In this document: positions 21,302-29,043 of the stretch, in pieces
How the letters are laid out: each line of letters starts with the position of its first letter
Numbering within the stretch: position 1 is the stretch's first letter
The notes under the pieces: model-generated
The model's input: only the letters and a program-made list of their open reading frames with translations
Told to the model about the DNA's origin: nothing
Database searches by the model: none
Translations under genes and position numbers: made by a program
DNA from: Muribaculaceae bacterium
GTDB lineage: Bacteria; Bacteroidota; Bacteroidia; Bacteroidales; Muribaculaceae
Length of the DNA: 29,113 nt
Assembly: GCA_009775265.1 (NCBI GenBank)
Contig: VSPG01000008.1
Location: 1 to 29,113 of the forward strand
Direction: 5' to 3'

Positions 21302-23131
21302 TTGAAAATAAAGCCACACCACATACTCCTCGCATGCCTCGGCCTGCTGCTGTCGGCCTCCGCCGCTTCCGGCCGCGGAGGCTCATGGGACGAAGACGCC
21401 GCACGCCGCAAGGCTGCCTATATCTTCATCGACGCTATGGCCGACCTGAGCGACGAGGGCTACACGGCCTACAGCGCCAAACTCCGCCGGGCCACGCAGC
21501 TCGACCCTTCGGACGTGGACATAGCGGCGGAATACGCCGAACTGCTCCTGCAGACAACCGAACTCGACTCCGCCGAAACCATGCGCGCCTACAACGCCAT
21601 GTGGCGCCGTTTCAAGGCCGCCCCCGGCGATTACACTACGGCTGCGGCCATGGCAGAGATAGCCGGACGCATGGGCCGTCTGGACGACGTGGCCGAGGTG
21701 TGGAAGGCATTGCGCAAGGCGCTTCCGGGGCGCAACGACCCATCGATGAACCTTGCCGACACCTACCTGCTTATGTACATGCGGGGCGACAGCGCGGCCT
21801 ATGACAGCGCCATGTCCATTTATTCGCGTCTGGAAGAGGGGCTGGGTTTCGACATCGCCCTGTCGAGCCATAAAATACGTGCCCTCGCCCTCCGCCGCGA
21901 CACATCGGCCGTTGTCGGCGAACTCACCCGAATATCGCGTGCCGCCCCTGCCGACGCCGATGTGGCGCTGTACACCGGACAGATGTTCGAATCCTACAAT
22001 ATGCCCGACAGCGCGCTTTCGCGATACGACCGGGCATGCTCCATCGACAGCACCGACGGCCGTGCGCTGATGCTGCGCGCCCAGCTGCACCTGAGTCAGG
22101 GCGACAGCGCGGCATTCGATTCGGAAGTGTTCCGCGCGCTCGAAAGCGCCAACCTCGACTTCCCGAACAAGATGCGCATGCTCTCGTCCTACATACGGGC
22201 GCTTTTTGACGACAGCACGCAGCATGCGCGCATAGACACCCTTTTCGACGTGATGCGGCAGGTGAACCCAGGCGAGCCGCAGCTTCATGCGCTCAACGCC
22301 CTGTACCTGTCGCAGACGGGACGCGCGGATGCCGCCGCCGAGCAGGCAGGCTATGCAGTGGACCTCGACCCCACGAATCTTGAGCTGAGCACCATGCTGG
22401 TGCAGTTCGAGGCGCGCCGCAACGACGACGAGGCCGTGTTGCGCGCAGTGAGGGCCGGAGCACGGCGTTTTCCCGACGCGCTGTACTTCCCCGTGGTGGG
22501 CGCGTCGCATCTCGTGAGCCTCAAGCGTTTCGACGAAGCCGCTGCCATGCTCGACTCGTTCGACATCGCCTCGGTGGAGAACCCCGAGGCCGCAGGCGAT
22601 TACTGGTCGATACGCGCCGATGTGGAATACGGACGCGGCCGTCGCGACAGTTCGGCGGTGCTGTATGAACGGGCCATCACGGTGAACCCGCACAACATCA
22701 TGGCCATGAACAACTATGCCTACCATCTCGCCGTGGCCGACACGCTGCTCGACAAAGCCGAACATTATTCGGCCCTCGCCGTCAAGAGCGACCCCGAGAA
22801 CGTGACTTATCTCGACACTTACGCATGGGTGCTTTTCCGCAAAAAGGAATACACGCTGGCGCGGCAATACATCGACGCCGTGCTCAGAATAATGCGCATC
22901 GACCCCGAGCGGCCCGAAGAAGCCCCGGAGCCTGCGCCTGAAGGCGACGGCGAGGCCGCGGCGCCCGACCGCGAACCGTCGGCGGAGGTGCTCGACCATG
23001 CCGGCGACATATACTTCATGACCGGCGACCGCAAGCAGGCAATAGCCTTTTGGCGCGCGGCGCATGCGCTCGAGCCTGACAACGAGCTGATAGGGCGCAA
23101 GGTGGCTCAGAAAACAATATTCTTTGAATGA
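21302..23131 (+). CDS. Exported tetratricopeptide repeat protein
   Basis: A protein of about 609 residues consisting of an N-terminal signal peptide (MKIKPHHILLACLGLLLSAS, then AASG) and tandem TPR-type helical pairs throughout, e.g. KLRRATQLDPSDVDIAAEYA near the start and AITVNPHNIMAMNNYAYHLA followed by ALAVKSDPENVTYLDTYAWV near the end. A Pro/Glu/Ala-rich insert (about nt 22903-22980) interrupts the last repeats. No ATG fits: I chose the TTG at 21302 because it begins a textbook signal sequence; a TTG at 21269 inside the end of dut would add 11 residues. The role is probably scaffolding in the periplasm or outer membrane. It overlaps the DUF4292 gene by 4 nt, which suggests joint function in the envelope. 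Confidence 0.85.
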   Translation: MKIKPHHILLACLGLLLSASAASGRGGSWDEDAARRKAAYIFIDAMADLSDEGYTAYSAKLRRATQLDPSDVDIAAEYAELLLQTTELDSAETMRAYNAMWRRFKAAPGDYTTAAAMAEIAGRMGRLDDVAEVWKALRKALPGRNDPSMNLADTYLLMYMRGDSAAYDSAMSIYSRLEEGLGFDIALSSHKIRALALRRDTSAVVGELTRISRAAPADADVALYTGQMFESYNMPDSALSRYDRACSIDSTDGRALMLRAQLHLSQGDSAAFDSEVFRALESANLDFPNKMRMLSSYIRALFDDSTQHARIDTLFDVMRQVNPGEPQLHALNALYLSQTGRADAAAEQAGYAVDLDPTNLELSTMLVQFEARRNDDEAVLRAVRAGARRFPDALYFPVVGASHLVSLKRFDEAAAMLDSFDIASVENPEAAGDYWSIRADVEYGRGRRDSSAVLYERAITVNPHNIMAMNNYAYHLAVADTLLDKAEHYSALAVKSDPENVTYLDTYAWVLFRKKEYTLARQYIDAVLRIMRIDPERPEEAPEPAPEGDGEAAAPDREPSAEVLDHAGDIYFMTGDRKQAIAFWRAAHALEPDNELIGRKVAQKTIFFE

Positions 23132-23979
23132 AAACATCACGCCTTTTACTCATCGCTGCCTGCGCGGCGCTCTTTTTCGCCGCAGCATGCGGCACAGGCA
23201 AAGAAGCCTCGCGGACGCCTTCGTCGGCCAGCATCGTCCCGCCTGCCGACGCCACTCCTGCCGTACGATTCGAGGCCATGACCGCCGCCTACGGCATGTG
23301 GCACGACCTGCAGGTGCCCATGCGCGCCACATTGCGTTCGCCCATGAACATGAGCGCATCGGGGCGCCTTACAATGGTGCGCGACTCGCTTGTGCACATA
23401 AGCATGCGCGTGCTCGGCATCGAAGTGGCCGTGCTGCGTGTGGGCCGTGATTCCGTGCATGTGTTCGACAAGTTCCACCGCTATTACGCCGCCGAAAGCA
23501 TGGCCGCGCTGAGCCGCCGCACGGGTCTTACGCTTGCCGACGTGCAGTGCGCTCTGCTGGGACGGGCTTTCATGCCCGGGCGTGGCGTGGCCACGGCGTC
23601 CATGGCCTCCCGTCTGCGTCTCGGAGGCGATGAGTCGTTGCTGACGATAGCCCCGCTTTCCGCGCCCGAAGGCTACACATGGAGCATGGACGCCGCCCGT
23701 CTTGGCGACGGACGCATAGCGCTTTCGGCGCTGAGTGTACGGCCCCAAGGAGCGCCGGCCGCCACATGTGCCTACACCCCGGCCGCATCGCTTACGCCCG
23801 TCGGGGCCATGGCGTCGGCTCTTGAGCTGAACGCCGTAGTGGCAAAGAAAAAACTCAGCGCGTCGCTCAGCTATACATTGGCCGACGCGCGATGGAATGC
23901 CGGCGCCGTGCCGGCCATGCCGTCGACACGCGGCTACACCCGCATCGACCCCACCGCCATCCTGAAAGCCGGTTTTTAG
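23128..23979 (+). CDS. DUF4292 family lipoprotein
   Basis: A 283-residue lipoprotein: the signal MKTSRLLLIAACAALFFAAAC gives a lipidated cysteine at about residue 21. The body matches DUF4292 as I know it: an outer-leaflet-type beta-barrel fold with RATLRSPMNMSASGRLTMVR, DSLVHISMRVLGIEVAVLRV and DSVHVFDKFHRYYAAES, resembling LolA/LolB-like proteins in pattern. A function in lipoprotein or lipid handling is therefore conceivable but unproven. It is translationally coupled to the TPR gene. In other Bacteroidales I recall a murein hydrolase activator (M23/EnvC type) following; here a converging terminator and frr follow instead. Confidence 0.85.
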   Translation: MKTSRLLLIAACAALFFAAACGTGKEASRTPSSASIVPPADATPAVRFEAMTAAYGMWHDLQVPMRATLRSPMNMSASGRLTMVRDSLVHISMRVLGIEVAVLRVGRDSVHVFDKFHRYYAAESMAALSRRTGLTLADVQCALLGRAFMPGRGVATASMASRLRLGGDESLLTIAPLSAPEGYTWSMDAARLGDGRIALSALSVRPQGAPAATCAYTPAASLTPVGAMASALELNAVVAKKKLSASLSYTLADARWNAGAVPAMPSTRGYTRIDPTAILKAGF

Positions 23980-24027
23980 AGGCTGTTATTATAGCAGAGA
24001 CGCGGCTTCCGGGCGCTGAAGCGCCAT

Positions 24028-24075
24028 AAAAACACAGCGTCTGCGCCCAAAAACAAATACGGCGCAGACGCTGTG
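24028..24075 (-). terminator. Rho-independent terminator of frr (minus strand)
   Basis: CACAGCGTCTGCGCC at 24033-24047 is the exact reverse complement of GGCGCAGACGCTGTG at 24061-24075, with a 13-nt A-rich loop. On the minus strand the stem is followed by five Ts (24032-24028) and sits 24 nt after the frr stop. On the plus strand the same stem comes 54 nt after the DUF4292 stop but lacks a T-tract, so it may serve both converging transcripts unequally. Confidence 0.8.
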
Positions 24076-24098
24076 GCGTTGTGGGCGGGACGTGTCCC

Positions 24099-24659
24099 CT
24101 ACACTGTAAGGATTTCCTTTTCCTTGGCGGCGAACACGTCGTCGATTTGTTTCAGATATTTGTCGTGAAGTTTCTGCACGGCTGCTTCGCCGTCTTTTTC
24201 CACGTCTTCAGACATGCCCTGCTTCACGGCTTTTTTGAGGCCTTCGATGGCATCGCGGCGTGCGTTGCGCACGCTCACCTTGGCCTGCTCGGCTTCGGCC
24301 TTGCTCTGCTTCACGAGCGCGCGGCGGCGTTCCTCGGTCAGCGGCGGAATGGACAGGCGTATCACTTCGCCGTTGTTTTCGGGAGTGATGCCGAGTTCGG
24401 AGTTGATGATGGCTTTCTCGATTTCCTTGAACATGGGTTTTTCCCATGGTGTGATGGCGATGGTGCGCGCGTCGGGCACGCTTATGTTGGCCACATTGCT
24501 CAGGGGCACGAGGCTGCCGTAGTATTCCACGCGGATGCCGTCGAGGATTTTGGCATTGGCCTTGCCGGCGCGGATGTGGGCGAGGGCTTCGTCGAGATAG
24601 GCCACTGCCAGTTCCATTTTTTCGCGGGCGGGGTCGAGGTAGGTGTTGACGTCGGTCAT
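24099..24659 (-). CDS. frr: Ribosome recycling factor
   Basis: RRF works with EF-G to split post-termination ribosomes. The 186-residue length is standard and the sequence is typical: AHIRAGKANAKILDGIRVEY (family RTGRAxPxxLdxixVeYYG), GSLVPLSNVANISVPDARTI, EKPMFKEIEKAIINSELGI, NGEVIRLSIPPLTEERRRAL and the C-terminal coiled helix ending in DVFAAKEKEILTV. It lies 39 nt downstream of pyrH with no separate -7 box, so the two are probably cotranscribed, an order conserved in many bacteria. Confidence 0.97.
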   Translation of the reverse strand: MTDVNTYLDPAREKMELAVAYLDEALAHIRAGKANAKILDGIRVEYYGSLVPLSNVANISVPDARTIAITPWEKPMFKEIEKAIINSELGITPENNGEVIRLSIPPLTEERRRALVKQSKAEAEQAKVSVRNARRDAIEGLKKAVKQGMSEDVEKDGEAAVQKLHDKYLKQIDDVFAAKEKEILTV

Positions 24660-24698
24660 GGTTGGTATTGTTTGGTGTTTGTACGAATCTTAGAGCTC

Positions 24699-25412
24699 TT
24701 AATAGACGACGGTGCCTATGTTCTCGCCGTCGAGCACGCGGGCGAGATTGCCGGGGGTGTCCATGTCGAACACCACTATGGGCATGCCGTTTTCCTTGCA
24801 GAGGGCTGTGGCCGTGAGGTCCATGACGCGCAGTCCGCGTGCCACCACTTCGTCGTAGCTTATGCGGTCGAATTTCGTGGCCGACGGGTCTTTTTCGGGG
24901 TCGGCGGTGTAGATGCCGTCGACGCGTGTGCCTTTGAACATGGCGTCTGCGCCGATTTCCACCGCGCGGAGTGCGGCGCCCGTGTCGGTGGTGAAGAACG
25001 GATTGCCCGTGCCGCCGGCTACGATGGCCACCACGCCCCGCTCCATTGCCTCTATGGCCTTGCGGCTGCTGTAGTAGTCGCCTATGGGATACATGTTAAG
25101 GGCCGTAAACACCTGCGACGCGCATCCTTCGGCTTCGAGGGCCGAGCTGAGCGCGAGCGAGTTTATCACGGTGGCGAGCATGCCCATCTGGTCGCCTTTC
25201 ACGCGGTCGAAGCCTTTTGCCGCTCCCTGCACGCCGCGGAAAATATTGCCGCCGCCTATGACTATGGCTACTTGCACGCCGCGGTCGGCCGCTTCTTTTA
25301 TCTGCCGGGCGTACTCGCCGAGTCGTCCGGGGTCTATGCCGTAGTGCTGTTCACCCATGAGCGATTCTCCGCTCAGTTTCAGCAGCACTCTGCCGTATCG
25401 AGTCTCCATCAT
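24699..25412 (-). CDS. pyrH: UMP kinase
   Basis: Phosphorylates UMP to UDP, feeding the CTP synthase encoded elsewhere in this window. The 237-residue protein belongs to the hexameric bacterial amino-acid-kinase fold family: VLLKLSGESLMGEQHYGID at the N-terminus, VAIVIGGGNIFRG (nucleotide-binding glycine loop), MLATVINSLAL, GTGNPFFTTDTGAALRAVEI and VDGIYTADPEKDP. Two adjacent ATGs (25412 and 25409) are possible starts; the difference is one residue. A -7 box lies 20 nt upstream of the start. Confidence 0.97.
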   Translation of the reverse strand: MMETRYGRVLLKLSGESLMGEQHYGIDPGRLGEYARQIKEAADRGVQVAIVIGGGNIFRGVQGAAKGFDRVKGDQMGMLATVINSLALSSALEAEGCASQVFTALNMYPIGDYYSSRKAIEAMERGVVAIVAGGTGNPFFTTDTGAALRAVEIGADAMFKGTRVDGIYTADPEKDPSATKFDRISYDEVVARGLRVMDLTATALCKENGMPIVVFDMDTPGNLARVLDGENIGTVVY

Positions 25413-25432
25413 GGTTTTTTTATGAATTTTGG

Positions 25433-25440
25433 CAAAGATA
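25433..25440 (-). promoter_or_regulatory. Putative -7 box of the pyrH-frr promoter
   Basis: The minus strand reads TATCTTTG, a good TAnnTTTG match, 20 nt before the pyrH ATG and 32 nt after the xer stop. I see no good -33 TTTG at the usual distance. It implies separate transcription of pyrH-frr from the recombinase gene. Confidence 0.6.
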
Positions 25441-25472
25441 CGATTTTTTGGACAAATTGTGTAAGAGGATGC

Positions 25473-26369
25473 CTAAAAACTGCGCGGATGGCAGCGCTCT
25501 ATTTCTTCGCGCAGGCGTGTGTTGTCGATGTGCAGGTATATTTCGGTGGTGGCTATGCTCTCGTGGCCGAGCATCTGCTGGATGGCGCGGAGGTTGGCGC
25601 CCCCTTCCAGCAGGGCTGTTGCGAAAGAGTGGCGCAGGGTGTGCGGCGATATTTCCTTGCGTATGCCGGCGGCCTCGGCGAGGTCGCGCACGATGTAGAA
25701 AACCATCACGCGTGTGAGCCGCCGTCCGGAGCGGTTCAGGAACACGTAGCCCTCGTGGCCGGGCTTCACGGGGTAGCTTTCCCGCTCGGCAAGCCAGTCG
25801 GATAGTTCGGCCACTGCCGACGCGCTCACGGGCACCATGCGCTCTTTGCTGCCTTTGCCCGTGACGCTGAGATAGCCGGCGGCGAGGTTCAGGCGCGGTA
25901 TTTCGAGGCTTGTCAGCTCGCTGACGCGCAACCCGCAGCTGAAAAGCACCTCGATGATGGTGCGGTTGCGCTGTGCGTGGGGGCGTGTGGGGTCCACCGC
26001 AGCTATCATCGCGTCCACTTCGTCCACGCTGAGCACGTCGGGCAGATGGCGTCCGATGCGCGGGGCTTCTATGAGCAGCGACGGGTTCTCCTCGATCATG
26101 CGCTCGAGGCGCATGAAGCGGTAGAGCGATTTTATGCCTGATATGATGCGCGCCTGCGAGCGCGGCGCTATGCCGAGGTCGTGCAGGTCGCAGAGGAAGG
26201 CCTGCAGGTCTTCCGCCGTGGCCGTGGCGGGCGAGCGTCCGTGTTCGGCGAGCCATGAGTCGATGCGCAGGGCGTCGGCGGCATAGGCCGCGCGGGTGTT
26301 GTCGCTCAGGCCGCGCTCGAGCATGAGCCATGCCGCATAGCGGTCGTGCAGGCTGCGTGCGGCGCTCAT
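25473..26369 (-). CDS. xerD: Xer family tyrosine recombinase (XerD-like)
   Basis: Probably the site-specific recombinase that resolves chromosome dimers at dif. The 298-residue length is standard for XerC/XerD. An N-terminal SAM-like core-binding domain (about 1-95) is followed by the catalytic domain with the full set of residues: Arg in CGLRVSELTSL, Lys in TGKGSKERMVP, the HxLR motif in SPHTLRHSFATALLEGG, His in MLGHESIATTEIY, and the nucleophilic Tyr in that last segment. The ATG at 26369 overlaps the DUF4294 stop by 4 nt, which decides the start over a longer in-frame alternative at 26396. XerC versus XerD cannot be settled here. It sits among core genes, not mobile-element genes, so a phage or transposon integrase is unlikely. 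Confidence 0.9.
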   Translation of the reverse strand: MSAARSLHDRYAAWLMLERGLSDNTRAAYAADALRIDSWLAEHGRSPATATAEDLQAFLCDLHDLGIAPRSQARIISGIKSLYRFMRLERMIEENPSLLIEAPRIGRHLPDVLSVDEVDAMIAAVDPTRPHAQRNRTIIEVLFSCGLRVSELTSLEIPRLNLAAGYLSVTGKGSKERMVPVSASAVAELSDWLAERESYPVKPGHEGYVFLNRSGRRLTRVMVFYIVRDLAEAAGIRKEISPHTLRHSFATALLEGGANLRAIQQMLGHESIATTEIYLHIDNTRLREEIERCHPRSF

Positions 26370-26998
26370 CCTATCGTGCCCTCCTCCACACCGCACGCCA
26401 CGCGCTCCAGGATGGCGTCCTCGCGGTCGCCGGCAGGGTCGTAGCCGGCTTTCAGGCTCACGCCGAAGAGTTTGCCGAAACCTTGCCAGAAGCCTGCGCG
26501 GAACGAGCCGAGGAAAGCGCGGATAATGTCGTAGCTCGACTGGTGTGTCTCGCGTTGGATCAGTTTGACGAGCACCCGTGCCTGGCGGCGCGAGAAGCGC
26601 TTGAGTATGGGCTTGTATTGCTCGAAAAGCGATTTCTCCATCTGTTTCAGGTAGTCCTCGCGTTCCTTTTTGGTGGGGAAGGTCTCGATGTACTCGTAAG
26701 TCTCGATGAGTGTTTCCGCTATCAGTTTGGCGTACGGCAGCGTGAGCTTGACGTCGCGCACGGTGCGCCAGTAGAAATTCTCCTCTTTTTTGTTTTTGAA
26801 CTTCAGTTCCGGAAACACGGTTATGCCCGTGAGCGCAAACACCGGCACGGTGTCGCCATCCTCGTCTATTTTATAGTAGTAGCCTCTGTAGTAAGGGTTG
26901 CGCCCGCTGCCGGGATTGTCGGGGGCGGGTGCGGTGCGCGCCTGTGCCGCAAAGCACAGGGCGAGCGTCATGGGCAATATGAGGCTGCGTACGTTCAT
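26366..26998 (-). CDS. DUF4294 family exported protein
   Basis: A 210-residue protein with an N-terminal signal sequence (MNVRSLILPMTLALCFAAQA) and a body matching DUF4294 as I recall it: YYKIDEDGDTVPVFALTGIT, VFPELKFKNKKEENFYWRTV, RDVKLTLPYAKLIAETLIET and LVKLIQRETHQSSYDIIRAF. The family is Bacteroidetes-restricted and without known function. I chose the ATG at 26998; a TTG at 27004 would add two residues. A -7 box TAAATTTG is 8 nt upstream of the ATG. The stop overlaps the xer start by 4 nt, so the two proteins are made together; whether this means functional linkage is unknown. Confidence 0.86.
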   Translation of the reverse strand: MNVRSLILPMTLALCFAAQARTAPAPDNPGSGRNPYYRGYYYKIDEDGDTVPVFALTGITVFPELKFKNKKEENFYWRTVRDVKLTLPYAKLIAETLIETYEYIETFPTKKEREDYLKQMEKSLFEQYKPILKRFSRRQARVLVKLIQRETHQSSYDIIRAFLGSFRAGFWQGFGKLFGVSLKAGYDPAGDREDAILERVACGVEEGTIG

Positions 26999-27006
26999 GG
27001 GCAATG

Positions 27007-27014
27007 CAAATTTA
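27007..27014 (-). promoter_or_regulatory. Putative -7 box for DUF4294-xerD
   Basis: The minus strand reads TAAATTTG, matching TAnnTTTG, 8 nt upstream of the DUF4294 ATG. The implied leader is very short or absent, and no clear -33 box was seen, so this is a moderate-confidence call. Confidence 0.5.
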
Positions 27015-27159
27015 GCTATTTAATCGGGAGTATGCGGAAGTTTTTGCGAAAAGATTTTTCGGCCATGCTCCCGGGCGCTCCGCCAAATGGGAAAAGTGAA
27101 ACAGAAATGAACATTCGGCAAAGGCGGCAGGTTTATTGATTAGTAATAATTAGCTGATT

Positions 27160-27190
27160 TTTGCGTTTACACACTTAATTCCTATATTTG
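27160..27190 (+). promoter_or_regulatory. Putative promoter of the endonuclease gene
   Basis: TTTG at 27160-27163 and TATATTTG at 27183-27190 are separated by 19 nt, which is a complete match to the Bacteroidetes -33/-7 consensus and the best promoter in the window. The ATG follows at 27212. The intergenic stretch 27015-27159 otherwise holds nothing I recognise. Confidence 0.75.
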
Positions 27191-27211
27191 CAGGTGAAAA
27201 AACGTTACACC

Positions 27212-28879
27212 ATGAACCTACGCCACATCACAATTGCGCTGGCGGCAGCTGCTGTATGCTGCACGGCCGCGCATGCCGAAGCGCCCGCGGGCTACTACAA
27301 CAGCCTTGACGGCAAAAAGGAAGGCGAACTCAAGACGGCCATACACAACCGCGTGACCGGATTCCGCCTCGTTTCCAGCTACAGCGCCCTCCCAGACTAT
27401 TTCCGGGTGACGGACGTCTATCCCGAAAGCAACCGCTGGTGGGACATGTACTCCGACATCCCCCTCTACGCCCCGAGCTTCAAAGGCCTCAACCGCGAGC
27501 ATTCGTTTCCTAAATCCTGGTGGGGCGGAAGCACCACAGTGTCGGCGTATGTGGATCTGAACCATCTGTATCCGTCGGAAAGCGCGGCCAACATGGCCAA
27601 GAGCAACTATCCGCTCGGCGAGGTGGACCGTTCGTCGACAGTCGCTTTCGAAAACGGCGTCTCCACCGTGGGATACCCCGTGCAGGGGCAGGGAGGCGGC
27701 GCATCGCGCGTGTTCGAGCCTGCCGACGAGTATAAGGGCGACTTCGCGCGCACGTATTTCTATATGGTGACGTGCTATCAGAACCTTACGTGGAAATGGA
27801 CCTACATGGTGAACCAGAACGTGTACCCGACGCTCAACAACTGGAGTGTCCAGCTGCTCATGAAGTGGCACCGCGACGACCCTGTGAGCCAGAAGGAAAT
27901 AGACCGCAACGACGCCGTGTACAGCTTCCAGGACAACCGCAACCCCTTCATCGACCATCCCGAACTTGCCGAATATCTGTGGGGCGACCGCGTGGGCGAG
28001 GTGTTCCGTCTCGGCGAAGCTCCCGAACCGGTGGGCGACGCCGAACTCGAAACGCCCGTCAATGGCGCCGTGCTCGAGTTCGGACAAGTGGCCGAAGGCG
28101 CCACCGTCACGTCCAAGCTGCTGTTCAAAGGCACGAACATCCGAGGCAACCTCTCGCTGCTCATCTATCGCGGCGACAAGGACATGTTCTCTATCCCCGT
28201 GACTACACTCACGGCCTCGCAAGTGAACAGCGAGGAAGGCACATGGCTCACCGTCTCATACAAGCCCACGGCCACAGGCGAGCACTCCGCGCGGCTGCTC
28301 ATCAACGGCACGGGCGAGGACGGCAACGGCTCGCGAGGCGTGGAACTGCGCGGCGAATGCCTTGCCAAACCTGTGCTTTCGGCTCCGAAAGCCACCGCCG
28401 CCACCGACATAACCCCCACGAGCTATGTGGCCAACTGGACTCCCGCCGAAGGCGAGACGGTGGACTACTATATCGTGACCCGCACCCGCTACAACGACGG
28501 ACTTCCCACCGTAGAGAAACTCCTTGCCGAAGACACTTCGCTGCTCATAGAGGAGTTTGACCTCAGCGACAGCGAGAGCTACACGGTGCGCGCAGTGCGC
28601 CTCGGCGTGGAATCGCCGGAAAGCAACGTGGTGTTCGTAAGCCACACCGGCATCACCGACGCCACGGCCGACATGCCGTTCGAGGCGTTCGGCGACGAGG
28701 GTTGCATAGTGGTGCGCAGCATAGTGGCCGTGGCTCCCGTACGCATCTACGATGTGGCCGGACGCGAGGTGGCATATATCGCCGAAGTCGACGGAGCGTA
28801 CGAAATCGAGCTGCCCGCAGGCGTCTACATCGTCTCTGCCGGCCGTGGCACCGCCCCTGTGAAGGTGAGCGTGCGCTGA
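27212..28879 (+). CDS. Secreted endonuclease I with Fn3-like and C-terminal sorting-type domains
   Basis: A 555-residue exported nuclease. Residues 1-22 are a signal peptide ending in AAHA. Residues of about 27-260 form the Endonuclease_1 (EndA/NucM) domain with the beta-beta-alpha-metal motif: LNREHSFPKSWWGG at about 93-106 (catalytic His97), DLNHLYPSESAAN at about 115-127, and NRNPFIDHPELAEYLWG near 245. Next come a beta-sandwich (about 280-390), a fibronectin type III-like domain (LSAPKATAATDITPTSYVAN, about 390-475) and a terminal domain with PVRIYDVAGREVAYI and LPAGVYIVSAGRG, the pattern of type IX sorting domains. It probably degrades extracellular DNA at or outside the cell surface. 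I chose the ATG at 27212 over a TTG at 27188, which lies inside the -7 box. Confidence 0.9.
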   Translation: MNLRHITIALAAAAVCCTAAHAEAPAGYYNSLDGKKEGELKTAIHNRVTGFRLVSSYSALPDYFRVTDVYPESNRWWDMYSDIPLYAPSFKGLNREHSFPKSWWGGSTTVSAYVDLNHLYPSESAANMAKSNYPLGEVDRSSTVAFENGVSTVGYPVQGQGGGASRVFEPADEYKGDFARTYFYMVTCYQNLTWKWTYMVNQNVYPTLNNWSVQLLMKWHRDDPVSQKEIDRNDAVYSFQDNRNPFIDHPELAEYLWGDRVGEVFRLGEAPEPVGDAELETPVNGAVLEFGQVAEGATVTSKLLFKGTNIRGNLSLLIYRGDKDMFSIPVTTLTASQVNSEEGTWLTVSYKPTATGEHSARLLINGTGEDGNGSRGVELRGECLAKPVLSAPKATAATDITPTSYVANWTPAEGETVDYYIVTRTRYNDGLPTVEKLLAEDTSLLIEEFDLSDSESYTVRAVRLGVESPESNVVFVSHTGITDATADMPFEAFGDEGCIVVRSIVAVAPVRIYDVAGREVAYIAEVDGAYEIELPAGVYIVSAGRGTAPVKVSVR

Positions 28880-28949
28880 ACCATCTGATATCTCCCGGAA
28901 AGAGGACGCTGAGAAAGATTCGCAGCTCCGCCTTTCTGCCGTAACATCT

Positions 28950-28993
28950 CAGCCCCGGGCTGTGACCGCTGACGCGGCCATTGCCCGGGGCTG
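28950..28993. repeat. 11-bp perfect inverted repeat downstream of the endonuclease gene
   Basis: CAGCCCCGGGC at 28950-28960 pairs exactly with GCCCGGGGCTG at 28983-28993, enclosing 22 nt. It is 70 nt after the endonuclease stop. The following plus-strand sequence (ACTTTGAG) has only three Ts, so if it is a terminator it is a weak one. Confidence 0.6.
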
Positions 28994-29023
28994 ACTTTGA
29001 GACTTGCCGTTATGCGGCTGCTC

Positions 29024-29043
29024 GGCGCTACGCGCCCATTTTT
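29024..29043 (+). terminator. Possible terminator near the window end
   Basis: GGCGC and GCGCC (29024-29028 and 29032-29036) form a short stem with a 3-nt loop, followed after CA by five Ts at 29039-29043. It is the only hairpin-plus-T-tract on the plus strand after the endonuclease gene. The rest of 28880-29113 contains no gene I can support. Confidence 0.4.

Noticed and set aside
25473..26369. Tyrosine recombinase as a mobile-element integrase
   Set aside because: Standard XerC/XerD length, a core-gene neighbourhood, overlap with DUF4294 and no attachment-site repeats or phage genes nearby.
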